Positions 16,651 through 25,512 are shown, counted from the first letter of the stretch. The stretch is 64,000 bases of DNA from Hoylesella loescheii DSM 19665 = JCM 12249 = ATCC 15930 (GCF_000378085.1 NZ_KB899220.1:30178-94177), one strand, 5' to 3'. Translations and numbers: made by a program. Notes: a model not told the origin generated them from the letters alone.

Positions 16651-19381
16651 CTTGAAAAAGACTTGGTTGTTCGGGACTGGCCATTGGCTTGATACGGGGC
16701 GACGCTGAGGTGGTTGGTTGCGGGCTCATTTCGCCTTCATCGCCTTGTTCTGCATCGTCATCTGGCTCTGGTTCAGGCTCAGGCAGTCGCGTTGGTTCCA
16801 ACTCTTCAATGTGATCTACATGCCAAGTGGTGATGCGTTTACCTTTAGCCTTGAAGCCTTTTACGCCTACAAACTCTTCAATCTCAATCTCCATGGGTGC
16901 ACGATCTTTGTCGCTGCCGCCGAACACTACGCTAATGCGCGGGTAAGGCTGATCGGTGAGGAAGAGAAGCTCACTATTGGGGTTGTCGCCAAGGAAACAT
17001 TGCTTACGTTTTGTTCCCTCCATAGTGAAGCGTTTGATGTAAGCGTAGTTGTCGTTATCGGCATCGCGCACCACGGCACTCCACACTTTGCTTTCGTCCC
17101 ACTTCTCAATGAGTTTCAAATTGTCTTCGTAATGGTTGTTGGCATCGAAGTCCGAGAGGTAGAACTCGCTGTTATCAAGCACCACTAGTATAGAGTCGCT
17201 CTCGTTAAACTCGCCCAACAGCCGGCCATGATCATCGTAATTGATGCGCTTTACATCGGGGTCGAACCACACCTTGCGGCCTCCCAGCGTGCTATGTCCT
17301 GCTTCGAGCAGACCTATTTTCTTGACAGGTCGCTTACAGATGATGTTTCCACGCGAGGTTCTCGACTTGATAATCACCTTCGAGAAGTCGTAATCCACGA
17401 GGCCTTTCCTACGACTTGTGGGTGCTTCGGGCTCTAAAAGCACGCGTATTGTTTCGGCTTCGCCGTTGGGGTTGGCCGTGAAATAAACCACTTTCGAGCC
17501 GGCTGTGCCTTGCGTAAGATCGTATTCGCGGTCGCGGGTTACGCTTGTGATGTTGAAGCGCTTGATAAAATAATAGCCCTCCTTTCCATCGCGATACACC
17601 ACGTTGTAAGTGGTGCGCCTGTCGTTGCGCTTATATACCTGCACGTGCATCACGTTCTTGCCCACGAAAATCTTATCGGCCACGCGCATCACCTTGTATT
17701 TGCCATCGCGATGGAACACCAAGATATCGTCGATATCCGAGCAGTTGCACACGAACTCGTCTTTTTTCAACCCCATTCCGATAAATCCCTCACGACGGTT
17801 AATGTATAGTTTCTCGTTGGCTTCTACCACTTTGGTGGCCTCGATGGTTTCGAAGCTCTTTATTTCGGTTAGTCGCGGATGGTCTTTTCCATACTTCTCG
17901 ATAAGGAATTTGAACCACTTGATGGTGACATCGGTCATGTGCGCCAAGTCGTGGTCTATGCCCGCAATCTCTTCTTTGATACGTGCCAGCAGTTCGTCGG
18001 CCTTATCTTTGCTGAATTTAAGTATGCGCTGCATCTTTATTTCCATCAGTCGCATGATGTCGTCGCGGCGCAATTCGCGTATGAAGTTGGGTTTGAATGG
18101 CTCCAACCGGTTATCGATGTGCTCCACGGCAGCATCCATATTCTCGGCGTTCTCAAACTTCTTATCCTTGTATATTCGTTCCTCGATGAATATTTTCTCA
18201 AGCGAAGAGAAGAAAAGTTGTTCTAACAGCTCGTCTTTCCTTATCTGCAATTCAAGCCTTAGCAGACCCATTGTGCTGTCTACGTTATGACGAAGCACCT
18301 CGCTAACAGTGAGGAAGCGTGGCTTATTATCTTCGATGACGCAGCAATTGGGCGAAATATTAATCTCGCAATCGCTAAATGCGTAGAGTGCATCTATGGT
18401 TTTGTCCGATGAAACACCTGGAGCAAGATGCACTTGTATCTCTACTTCGGCCGCCGTGTTATCGTCTACACGTTTGGCTTTTATCTTCCCCTTATCCACG
18501 GCTTTGAGAATAGAGTCGATAAGCGTGGTGGTGTTCTTGCTGAAAGGTATCTCACGGATGACGAGCGTCTTGCTGTCTAGCTTCTCAATCTTGGCGCGCA
18601 CCTTGATAGAGCCACCCCTCTGACCGTCGTTATATCTACTGGCATCGATCGATCCGCCCGTGGGGAAGTCGGGGTAGAGCCTGAACGGTTCACCCTTAAG
18701 ATAGTGTATGGCCGCCTCGCACAGCTCGCGCATGTTATGAGGAAGGATTTTTGAACTTAAGCCGACGGCAATTCCTTCCGCCCCTTGTGCCAAAAGCAAG
18801 GGGAATTTCACAGGTAGCGAGATGGGTTCTTTATTTCTACCGTCGTAACTAGCTTGCCATTGCGTGGTTTTGGGATTGAAAACGGTGTCGAGGGCGAACT
18901 TAGAAAGCCTCGCCTCGATATAACGCGGAGCGGCTGCGCGGTCGCCCGTGAGAATGTTTCCCCAGTTTCCTTGCGTGTCGATAAGCAAGTCTTTTTGCCC
19001 CATCTGCACAAGGGCGTCGCCGATAGAAGCGTCACCATGAGGGTGAAACTGCATGGTATGGCCCACGATATTGGCCACTTTGTTGTACCTTCCATCGTCC
19101 ATGCGCTTCATCGAGTGCAGTATACGGCGTTGAACAGGCTTCAAACCGTCAGCGATATTAGGCACGGCGCGTTCCAAGATAACGTACGAGGCATAGTCGA
19201 GGAACCAGTTTTGGTACATGCCACTAAGGTGATGCACCGCCGAAGCGTCGAAGCGGTCGGCGGGTTTATAGTCGGAATGCGTTTCAACGCCCTCTTCCTC
19301 GTTTTCGTCTTGTTCCATTTCATTGGCCATGTCCAGGCCTTCTTCTTCCATTTCGTTCGGGTCTTTTACTTCGTCGTCCAT
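16640..19381 (-). CDS. parC: DNA topoisomerase IV subunit A (ParC-type)
   Basis: 913 residues. A very acidic N-terminal extension (1-38) precedes the type IIA topoisomerase core: LKPVQRRILHSM, HTMQFHPHGDASIGDALVQMGQ and the catalytic tyrosine in AAAPRYIEARL (Tyr154). The fluoroquinolone-contact Ser of E. coli ParC/GyrA (HPHGDS) is Ala118 here. I take this as a family-typical residue rather than a resistance mutation. The coiled-coil gate and a six-bladed C-terminal wrapping domain follow, then an acidic Pro-rich tail (EPEPEPDDDAEQGDEGE). With ParE it decatenates daughter chromosomes. The start follows the TOPRIM-like gene by 17 bp; DUF3316 and S41 overlap downstream. Confidence 0.93.
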   Translation of the reverse strand: MDDEVKDPNEMEEEGLDMANEMEQDENEEEGVETHSDYKPADRFDASAVHHLSGMYQNWFLDYASYVILERAVPNIADGLKPVQRRILHSMKRMDDGRYNKVANIVGHTMQFHPHGDASIGDALVQMGQKDLLIDTQGNWGNILTGDRAAAPRYIEARLSKFALDTVFNPKTTQWQASYDGRNKEPISLPVKFPLLLAQGAEGIAVGLSSKILPHNMRELCEAAIHYLKGEPFRLYPDFPTGGSIDASRYNDGQRGGSIKVRAKIEKLDSKTLVIREIPFSKNTTTLIDSILKAVDKGKIKAKRVDDNTAAEVEIQVHLAPGVSSDKTIDALYAFSDCEINISPNCCVIEDNKPRFLTVSEVLRHNVDSTMGLLRLELQIRKDELLEQLFFSSLEKIFIEERIYKDKKFENAENMDAAVEHIDNRLEPFKPNFIRELRRDDIMRLMEIKMQRILKFSKDKADELLARIKEEIAGIDHDLAHMTDVTIKWFKFLIEKYGKDHPRLTEIKSFETIEATKVVEANEKLYINRREGFIGMGLKKDEFVCNCSDIDDILVFHRDGKYKVMRVADKIFVGKNVMHVQVYKRNDRRTTYNVVYRDGKEGYYFIKRFNITSVTRDREYDLTQGTAGSKVVYFTANPNGEAETIRVLLEPEAPTSRRKGLVDYDFSKVIIKSRTSRGNIICKRPVKKIGLLEAGHSTLGGRKVWFDPDVKRINYDDHGRLLGEFNESDSILVVLDNSEFYLSDFDANNHYEDNLKLIEKWDESKVWSAVVRDADNDNYAYIKRFTMEGTKRKQCFLGDNPNSELLFLTDQPYPRISVVFGGSDKDRAPMEIEIEEFVGVKGFKAKGKRITTWHVDHIEELEPTRLPEPEPEPDDDAEQGDEGEMSPQPTTSASPRIKPMASPEQPSLFQDET

Positions 19382-19398
19382 AGTGTGAGTTTCCTATA

Positions 19399-20103
19399 TT
19401 ATATATTTCCGCCAGATATTTCGTGCGTTATAAAGTTAAGCCACCGTCCAAACGAGGGGAGATGTCTCGTTTCTGCGTGCCGCTTTATTAGCTGGTCGAG
19501 GTACGACTTATCGCAGACAGCAGTTGGTCTTGCTTTTGAATACTTCATGTTCCGCTCCTTAAACATGGCCTCAAGATAGCGACAATGAAACTGTGCTGTG
19601 GTTGCGAAGTTGCCATTCTCGATGTTCCCCATCAGTTCGGGGTCGTTATCACGTACATTGTAATGGTTTATGTATCTTATAAACTCTTCCTTTTGAGGAT
19701 TACTTTTAAACACGTTTCTGTTACCAAGAAACCATGTTTCTATACAGATATTTTGTTCAAACAGCACTAGTTGGGCATCTTTCAACTCCCGCTTATCCCC
19801 TACCAGCTGTTCATTTATCCGCTTTTCTATCTCGACACGGGTATCTCCTTCAGTGTCAAGACTTACCATTAGATAATCGTAACGCCCCTTTCCACCGCTA
19901 TTTATATCATTAATGTCGGCCACGGCATTAGAGATATGATTATAAATTGAGCCTGTTCCACAGGCGCTAAACAGGTAATAGTTGTCCGTCTGCACCTTAT
20001 CCGCATAGTCAATCTTTTTCAGCTGTGGTGCCAACAGGCTCAACCAAGCAGTATATACCATTGGTTCGGTGCGCATTCCCTCTACAATGATATACACATT
20101 CAT
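19399..20103 (-). CDS. TOPRIM-like (RloB/DUF4276-type) protein of an AAA-ATPase pair
   Basis: 234 residues. An N-terminal VEGMRTEP (Glu8) resembles the VEGxTE start of RloB- and OLD-type TOPRIM domains. SLDTEGDT (Asp83, Asp87) gives the acidic second motif, and CIETWFLGN (Glu121) resembles the FExWxL block of RloB-like proteins. Together these suggest a metal-dependent nuclease-type fold, but the exact family is uncertain. It overlaps the upstream AAA ATPase by 4 bp, so the two are co-translated. Both genes are AT-rich against parC and glyS on either side, a sign of transfer. Pairs of an AAA ATPase and a TOPRIM/RloB-like protein are known in phage defence, which is the inferred role. Confidence 0.7.
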   Translation of the reverse strand: MNVYIIVEGMRTEPMVYTAWLSLLAPQLKKIDYADKVQTDNYYLFSACGTGSIYNHISNAVADINDINSGGKGRYDYLMVSLDTEGDTRVEIEKRINEQLVGDKRELKDAQLVLFEQNICIETWFLGNRNVFKSNPQKEEFIRYINHYNVRDNDPELMGNIENGNFATTAQFHCRYLEAMFKERNMKYSKARPTAVCDKSYLDQLIKRHAETRHLPSFGRWLNFITHEISGGNI

Positions 20104-21203
20104 AGCTGCCCCGTTTTATAAGCGTTGGTTTGCAACAGCTGCATAAAGGCATCGTGGTGCGAATGTGTACCAATATTCAGCTCGCTGGCATCATGAATGC
20201 TCACGTCGCTGCCATTTCTTGTCACCACTTTCCATTGCGATGTGGGTATGGTGTTAATGATATAGGGGTGATGACTGGTAATTATCATCTGCACATCAGC
20301 ATCGGGATTGCGCACCAAGTCAGCTAGAAGGTCGATGCAATTCACACCCAATCCGTTCTCAAACTCGTCTATAAGGATTACGTCGCCATCTTTAGCTAAG
20401 GTGAGCGTCACTATTTGAGAAAGGGCTCTATACATGCCTGAAGAAACAGCACCACTCGAAATCCATGCATCACACCCTTTTTCTTTGATACGAAGAACCG
20501 GCATCGCTCGTTTTTCATTCATAAGAGTTAAAGTAAAATCTATCTTTTCTACCAATGGAAATATACCTTTGAATATTTCACTGATTGCATAGTACTCTGG
20601 CAGTTTGTTTTCCTTTAATAAGAAAAGGCTCACCATAGTGTTTCCTGAACGCTGTTTCTCAATATCGTCCAATGTCATATTACAAAACGACCTATCTTGT
20701 GGAACAGTGGAAATGCAAGTTAATCGGTCATCTGTGTCCAGTTGGTAAATTTGCCTGAACGCCACAACAGCGTTGGCAACATCCTCTTCCTCTTTCAACA
20801 AGCTTAGTGCACTACGATTCGGATCTAACTTGACAATCTTCTCACCCTTGTATTTTATTTCGTCTTTATCGCGAGAAATAAGTTCCGTTCCATCTATCAA
20901 TAAATACTCTTTAACAACAGGGTATTGCTTAGTAACATACCAACTCTCACCACTTTGTTTCTCGTCTAGTCCAAATTCCCCCACCCAACGATATTCTTTT
21001 CCATTTTGTGAGAACCAAACATCCCACTCCACAGCATTGAACGATGAACCTTTAGATATATCACGCAGAGCAAGCAACGCCCTCAATATCAGCGTTTTTC
21101 CCACTCCCGATGCGCCAACGAACAGCGTAGTATTGGCAAATTGAGCATCTTTGATGTTCCAACCTGTCTTATGATTGATAAAAGTTAGCTTCTTAATTTT
21201 CAT
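20100..21203 (-). CDS. AAA/ABC-type ATPase (OLD-like, AAA_21 type) of a putative defence pair
   Basis: 367 residues. Walker A GASGVGKT (30-37), a large insertion (about 50-245), an ABC-like signature VSSGMYRALSQI (253-264), Walker B VILIDEFENGLG (275-286, catalytic Glu280) and a histidine switch TSHHPYII. This layout matches SMC/OLD-like ATPases that act with nuclease partners. The last codons overlap the TOPRIM-like gene. The coding sequence is AT-rich (for example 20521-20580 has only about 14 G/C in 60), unlike its core-gene neighbours. A TATTTTTG box at 21324-21317 could be its promoter, though no good -33 box was found. No phage-encoded trigger or host target can be read from the sequence. 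Confidence 0.78.
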   Translation of the reverse strand: MKIKKLTFINHKTGWNIKDAQFANTTLFVGASGVGKTLILRALLALRDISKGSSFNAVEWDVWFSQNGKEYRWVGEFGLDEKQSGESWYVTKQYPVVKEYLLIDGTELISRDKDEIKYKGEKIVKLDPNRSALSLLKEEEDVANAVVAFRQIYQLDTDDRLTCISTVPQDRSFCNMTLDDIEKQRSGNTMVSLFLLKENKLPEYYAISEIFKGIFPLVEKIDFTLTLMNEKRAMPVLRIKEKGCDAWISSGAVSSGMYRALSQIVTLTLAKDGDVILIDEFENGLGVNCIDLLADLVRNPDADVQMIITSHHPYIINTIPTSQWKVVTRNGSDVSIHDASELNIGTHSHHDAFMQLLQTNAYKTGQL

Positions 21204-21573
21204 GACTACAAATGGATAGCGTTGTTAAAGATGAGCCGCGCGCCTACCTGACGGCAGCCAAATAACGGCACACAGACTTACACTCCACTTTATGATGGTG
21301 TGCATTACTCCAAATGCAAAAATACAAATAAAACTTGGATTAGCCGTATTTTATCGTCGCCAATTAGTTATTTTGGACACATTTTGCTTCTTTGGACACC
21401 ATTTTCGCGCACCTCGCATCGTTAAAGGGATGGCTTTAAGCACTTTGTTTCCTGCTCCTTACACAGTGTTTTTCTCGTCACACCAATATCCGAGCAAACT
21501 TATCATTGCTGTTTAGCCCCACCTAAAACGCTGATTTTAACGCCCCAGTTCGCCTTCTATCGGAAATAATGTG

Positions 21574-21581
21574 TAACTTTG
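21574..21581 (+). promoter_or_regulatory. Promoter -7 box of glyS
   Basis: TAACTTTG, 30 bp before the glyS start codon; the -33 position holds only TTCG. The interval 21204-21573 contains no other recognisable feature apart from the possible defence-pair promoter at 21317. Confidence 0.6.
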
Positions 21582-21611
21582 TGCCACAAATAAGTAAATA
21601 AGAAAAAGATA

Positions 21612-23153
21612 ATGGCACAAGAAGACGTTTTTAAGAAAATAGTTTCGCACTGCAAAGAATATGGGTTCGTGTTTCCCAGCAGCGATATTTACGATGGTCT
21701 GGGAGCCGTTTACGACTACGGACAAAACGGCGTTGAACTGAAAAACAACATCAAAGAATATTGGTGGAAGAGCATGGTGCTGCTGCACGAGAACATCGTG
21801 GGCATCGACTCGGCCATCTTTATGCACCCCACCATCTGGAAAGCCAGTGGACACGTGGATGCTTTCAACGACCCCCTTATCGACAACCGCGACTCTAAAA
21901 AACGCTATCGTGCCGACGTGCTGATAGAAGACCAAATTGCCAAATACGAAGAAAAGATAGACAAAGAGGTGGCTAAGGCAGCCAAGAAGTTCGGCGACAG
22001 CTTCGACGAGGCTATGTTCCGCCAAACCAATCCACGCGTTCAGGAGCAGCAAGCCAAGCGCGATGCACTGCACGAACGCTATGCGCAGGCCATGCAAGGC
22101 CCTAACTTGGAAGAGCTGAAGCAAATTATCGTGGATGAGGAGATTGTCGACCCCATCAGCGGAACAAAGAATTGGACCGACGTTCGCCAGTTCAACCTGA
22201 TGTTCTCTACCGAAATGGGCTCGCTATCCGATGCCGCCAGCAAGATTTATCTGCGTCCCGAAACGGCACAGGGCATCTTCGTTAACTACCTGAACGTGCA
22301 AAAAACGGGCCGCATGAAAGTGCCCTTCGGCATCGCACAGATAGGAAAGGCGTTCAGAAACGAGATTGTGGCACGCCAATTTATTTTCCGTATGCGCGAG
22401 TTCGAACAAATGGAGATGCAGTTCTTCGTTGCCCCCGGCACAGAGCTCGACTGGTTCCACACGTGGAAAGAAACACGTATGAAATGGCACCAAGCACTTG
22501 GATTTGGGGCGGAAAACTATCGTTTTCACGATCACGAGAAGCTGGCTCACTACGCCAACGCCGCATCCGACATCGAGTTCCGCATGCCCTTCGGCTTCAA
22601 AGAGGTGGAGGGCATACACTCGCGTACCGACTTCGACCTCTCGCAACACGAGAAGTTCTCGGGCAAGAGCATCAAATACTTCGACCCGCAAACCAACGAA
22701 AGCTACACGCCTTACGTTATCGAGACCAGTATCGGCGTAGACCGTATGTTCCTTTCGGTGATGTGCCACGCCTTCGAAGAAGAGAAGTTGGAGAACGGCG
22801 AAACACGCACCGTACTGAAATTGCCCGCTGCATTGGCCCCTGTTAAGTTGGCCGTGATGCCGTTGGTGAAGAAAGACGGACTGCCCGAAAAGGCTCGCGA
22901 GATTGTGAACGCATTGAAATTTAAGTTCAACACGCACTACGACGAGAAGGACACTATCGGCAAACGTTATCGCAGACAAGATGCCATTGGTACGCCTTAC
23001 TGCGTAACGGTTGACCACGACACGCTCACCGACAACTGCGTTACGTTGCGTTTCCGCGACACCATGCAGCAAGAACGCGTGAATATAGACCAACTTGAAA
23101 ATATCATTGAAGATAAAGTGAGCATCACGGCATTGCTCAAAAAACTGCAATAA
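21612..23153 (+). CDS. glyS: Glycine--tRNA ligase, homodimeric type
   Basis: 513 residues, the size of the single-chain class II enzyme. It attaches glycine to tRNA-Gly in the cytoplasm. Diagnostic segments: EYGFVFPSSDIYDGLGAVYDYG at the start, motif 2 (AFRNEIVARQFIFRMREFEQMEMQFF), the glycine-binding PYVIETSIGVDRM motif 3 region, and the C-terminal anticodon-binding domain (about 390-513; LAPVKLAVMPL to RFRDTMQQERV). The bacterial alpha/beta two-gene form is absent. The stop is 2 bp before the FKBP gene, so both are probably co-transcribed from 21574. Confidence 0.96.
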   Translation: MAQEDVFKKIVSHCKEYGFVFPSSDIYDGLGAVYDYGQNGVELKNNIKEYWWKSMVLLHENIVGIDSAIFMHPTIWKASGHVDAFNDPLIDNRDSKKRYRADVLIEDQIAKYEEKIDKEVAKAAKKFGDSFDEAMFRQTNPRVQEQQAKRDALHERYAQAMQGPNLEELKQIIVDEEIVDPISGTKNWTDVRQFNLMFSTEMGSLSDAASKIYLRPETAQGIFVNYLNVQKTGRMKVPFGIAQIGKAFRNEIVARQFIFRMREFEQMEMQFFVAPGTELDWFHTWKETRMKWHQALGFGAENYRFHDHEKLAHYANAASDIEFRMPFGFKEVEGIHSRTDFDLSQHEKFSGKSIKYFDPQTNESYTPYVIETSIGVDRMFLSVMCHAFEEEKLENGETRTVLKLPAALAPVKLAVMPLVKKDGLPEKAREIVNALKFKFNTHYDEKDTIGKRYRRQDAIGTPYCVTVDHDTLTDNCVTLRFRDTMQQERVNIDQLENIIEDKVSITALLKKLQ

Positions 23154-23155
23154 CA

Positions 23156-23779
23156 ATGAAGAGAAAAAGCTTTTTATTCATGGCTGCGGCCACATTGATG
23201 GCCTTTGCCTTCACCGCATGCAGCGAAACAGACAACTCGACCGACGACTTTCCCAACTGGCAAGCAGCCAACGAGGCCTATTTCGACAGCATATATAATG
23301 TAGCGAAAGCCAATACCGCACAATGGCGGGTGATACCTAGCATCACGCTAACTCCCGAAGCGGTGAAAAATAAGACCGACAACGTGGCCGTGCAAGTGAT
23401 TGAAACTGGTGACGGTAGCGAACGCGCGTTGCAAAACGACACGGTGCGCGTGATACTGCAAGGTCGCCTTAAAGCTTCGCCTGGCTATCCACAAGGTAAG
23501 GTTTTCCAGCAAACCTACGTGGGAAGCGATGATCATTCCACGGCCAACGCAGCCAAATTGGCGGTGGGTTCGGCTGTTCCTGGACTACAAACGGCCTTGC
23601 AAAACATGCCCATAGGAGCTAAGTGGCGCGTGTATGTACCTTACCAGCTGGGCTTCGGCTCGGCTTTGGGAAGCGGAACGGTTGCAGGTGCTTCATCTAC
23701 AACGGTGCAGGTGCCAGGCTTTTCTACGCTGATTTACACCGTAGAACTGGTGAAAATCATTCGCCAAGGGCACAAATAA
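23156..23779 (+). CDS. FKBP-type peptidyl-prolyl cis-trans isomerase, lipoprotein
   Basis: 207 residues. The lipoprotein signal MKRKSFLFMAAATLMAFAFTAC is followed by an N-terminal segment and an FKBP domain (about 95-202; DTVRVILQGRLKASPGYPQGKVFQQTY, VPGLQTALQNMPIGAKWRVYVPYQLGFGS, TLIYTVELVKI). The FKBP fold catalyses prolyl isomerisation and helps fold exported proteins, here on the periplasmic side of a membrane. The active-site loop AYG is replaced by LGFGSALGSG, and there is a Ser/Thr-rich insertion before the last strand, so activity may be reduced. It follows glyS by 2 bp and is followed by a long hairpin. Confidence 0.88.
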   Translation: MKRKSFLFMAAATLMAFAFTACSETDNSTDDFPNWQAANEAYFDSIYNVAKANTAQWRVIPSITLTPEAVKNKTDNVAVQVIETGDGSERALQNDTVRVILQGRLKASPGYPQGKVFQQTYVGSDDHSTANAAKLAVGSAVPGLQTALQNMPIGAKWRVYVPYQLGFGSALGSGTVAGASSTTVQVPGFSTLIYTVELVKIIRQGHK

Positions 23780-23796
23780 GTCCGCATAATCTTTTT

Positions 23797-23861
23797 AGGT
23801 GTGTTCTATAAACTCTTTACAGAAGTATCTGTGATATAAGGGGAGCTTATAGAACACACCT
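23797..23861. terminator. Long bidirectional-type hairpin after the FKBP gene
   Basis: AGGTGTGTTCTATAA (23797-23811) pairs perfectly with TTATAGAACACACCT (23847-23861). The loop holds a second stem ACAGA-AGTA-TCTGT. T-rich flanks lie on the left (CTTTTT) and the right (ATTTAATAT). Best read as a terminator for glyS-FKBP. A short alternating tract (TATACGCGCACGCG) follows at about 23867-23881. Confidence 0.65.
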
Positions 23862-24024
23862 ATTTAATATACGCGCACGCGTAAGGCGTTGCCTTTAAGC
23901 ATGCTTTTCGCAACACGATGTTTTGCTTACAGGTTCTCGCCTACCGAGAGGCGACACCCCCTTTTCACCCCTTACACCAAACGTTTAGAACGCCTTCACA
24001 GGGCGTTTTCTTTATTTTTGGGCA

Positions 24025-24153
24025 GTACAAATTAGCTTGTAGTGGCAGTACAAAGGCTTTTGTAGGGCGACTACAAACAAGTTGTAGTCACGCTACAACT
24101 TATCGGTAGTGTCACTACAACTCACTTGTAGTGACACTACAAACGACTTGTAG
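24025..24153. repeat. Dyad-lattice array A2 (TTGTAG/CTACAA, 22-bp period)
   Basis: Same family as A1. CTACAA or GTACAA at 24025, 24048, 24071, 24093, 24115 and 24137; TTGTAG at 24037, 24060, 24082, 24126 and 24148, with one decayed CGGTAG at 24104. Spacing is 11 bp except for a 1-bp shift next to each GTACAA variant. Array A1 shows the same start (GTACAA, then 6 bp). Both arrays end TTGTAGCG followed by an A-rich run. It lies in the gap between the FKBP gene and etfB. Confidence 0.9.
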
Positions 24154-24246
24154 CGCAACACCTTGCCACAAACGCCAATATCGATTACCATAAAATGCGC
24201 GAGTTTGGGATAAGTCATCGTATAATCCAAACAAAACCATACAAAC

Positions 24247-24400
24247 CAATCAATGGGAAAAAGACCAAGACCTACGGCCTCGTGGGGGTAGATGCGCTAC
24301 TTAGGCAGGGTTGGAAGTGAAAGCGACCTACCCTTCCATAACGAGATATTTAACCCCACAAGGCCGCTGGTCTTGGTCCTTTTTCCCATTGGTTAACTAG
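24247..24400. repeat. Long inverted repeat (about 45-bp arms) upstream of etfB
   Basis: The left arm (24247-24291; contains CAATGGGAAAAAG, ACCAAGACC, CGGCCT, GTGGGG) pairs with the right arm (24352-24398; CCCCAC, AGGCCG, GGTCTTGGT, CTTTTTCCCATTG) with few mismatches. The loop begins GATGCGCTACTTAGGCAGG. The stretch GGGTAGATGCGCTACTTA (24286-24303) recurs with one mismatch at 12436-12453 upstream of the histidine kinase. It could be a leader RNA structure, a small non-autonomous element or a terminator. Confidence 0.6.
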
Positions 24401-24505
24401 CAAAAGCTGTATACAAGTGAGCCACAACAAGGCATTCGCCCCATGGTCTATCGTCCGAAAACGCACAACGATATCCCTCTCTTTCGTTTTTTTCGTTTCA
24501 TTTCT

Positions 24506-24536
24506 TTTGCCATAAACCAAAAAAAGCGTACTTTTA
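24506..24536 (+). promoter_or_regulatory. Promoter of etfB-etfA
   Basis: TTTG (24506-24509), 19 bp, TACTTTTA (24529-24536), one mismatch from TAnnTTTG. Predicted start near 24543, 30 nt before the etfB ATG. Confidence 0.55.
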
Positions 24537-24572
24537 CAAGCAGAAATCACATTATATTACTATAAAAAATCT

Positions 24573-25442
24573 ATGAGTTTGAAAATCGTTGTACTTGCCA
24601 AACAAGTACCAGACACGAGAAACGTGGGCAAAGATGCCATGACGGCAGAAGGCACTGTGAACCGCGCTGCCTTGCCCGCTATCTTTAATCCAGAAGACTT
24701 AAACGCATTGGAGCAGGCTCTACGCCTTAAAGAACAGCACCCAGGATCTACCGTTGGCGTGCTGACAATGGGCCCGCCACGTGCAGGTGAAATCATTCGA
24801 CAAGGGCTTTACCGCGGAGCAGACACTGGTTGGCTGCTCACCGATAAGCTTTTCGCTGGCGCCGACACGCTAGCCACATCCTACGCCTTGGCTACGGCCA
24901 TCAAAAAGATTGGCGATGTGGACATCGTTATTGGTGGACGACAGGCCATTGACGGCGATACGGCACAGGTTGGACCACAAGTGGCACAGAAATTGGGCCT
25001 TAATCAAGTTACATACGCCGAAGAAATACTCAAGGTTGAGGATGGCAAGCTAACCATTCGCCGACATATCGACGGGGGTGTAGAAACAGTTGAGGCTCCC
25101 ATGCCTTGCGTGGTGACAGTTAACGGAAGTGCTGCCCCATGCCGTCCTTGCAACGCTAAGCTGGTGATGAAATACAAAAACGCACGCTGCCCCATGGAAC
25201 GCAACGGCAAAGAGCCACATCCCGAATTGTTCGAACTGCGTCCTTACCTCACGCTCAACCAATGGAGCGTGGCCGATGTGGATGGAGATGCAGCCCAATG
25301 CGGACTTAGCGGGTCGCCCACAAAGGTGAAGAGCGTGCAAAACATCGTGTTCCAAGCTAAGGAAAGCAAGACGCTTACGGCCGCAGATGCCGACATCGAG
25401 GCGATGATGAAAGAATTGTTGGACGAAAAGATTATCGGATAA
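24573..25442 (+). CDS. etfB: Electron transfer flavoprotein subunit beta
   Basis: 289 residues, a little longer than the usual 250-260. It begins MSLKIVVLAKQVPDT, followed by NPEDLNALEQALRLKE and GVLTMGPP, then the AMP/FAD-region signature GADTLATSYALATAI and GGRQAIDGDTAQVGPQVA, and an EtfB-type PCVVTVNG block. With EtfA it takes electrons from acyl-CoA dehydrogenase, or bifurcates them, in the cytoplasm. The gene opens an etfB-etfA-acyl-CoA dehydrogenase cluster, consistent with a fermentative or bifurcating acyl-CoA pathway. etfA starts 70 bp downstream. Confidence 0.94.
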   Translation: MSLKIVVLAKQVPDTRNVGKDAMTAEGTVNRAALPAIFNPEDLNALEQALRLKEQHPGSTVGVLTMGPPRAGEIIRQGLYRGADTGWLLTDKLFAGADTLATSYALATAIKKIGDVDIVIGGRQAIDGDTAQVGPQVAQKLGLNQVTYAEEILKVEDGKLTIRRHIDGGVETVEAPMPCVVTVNGSAAPCRPCNAKLVMKYKNARCPMERNGKEPHPELFELRPYLTLNQWSVADVDGDAAQCGLSGSPTKVKSVQNIVFQAKESKTLTAADADIEAMMKELLDEKIIG

Positions 25443-25512
25443 GTGGACGAGTTTATATGTTCAGCGGCAGCAAAACAAAGAAACTCGAACACGTAAGAAC
25501 TTTAAAAAAGAC

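Noticed and set aside
16988..17040. ParC Ala118 as a fluoroquinolone-resistance mutation
   Set aside because: The HPHGDASIGD form appears typical of Bacteroidota ParC, so it is not evidence of acquired resistance.
21537..23156. Two long antisense open frames across glyS (about 195 and 310 codons)
   Set aside because: glyS is a certain gene on the other strand; these frames mirror its codon pattern and resemble no protein family.
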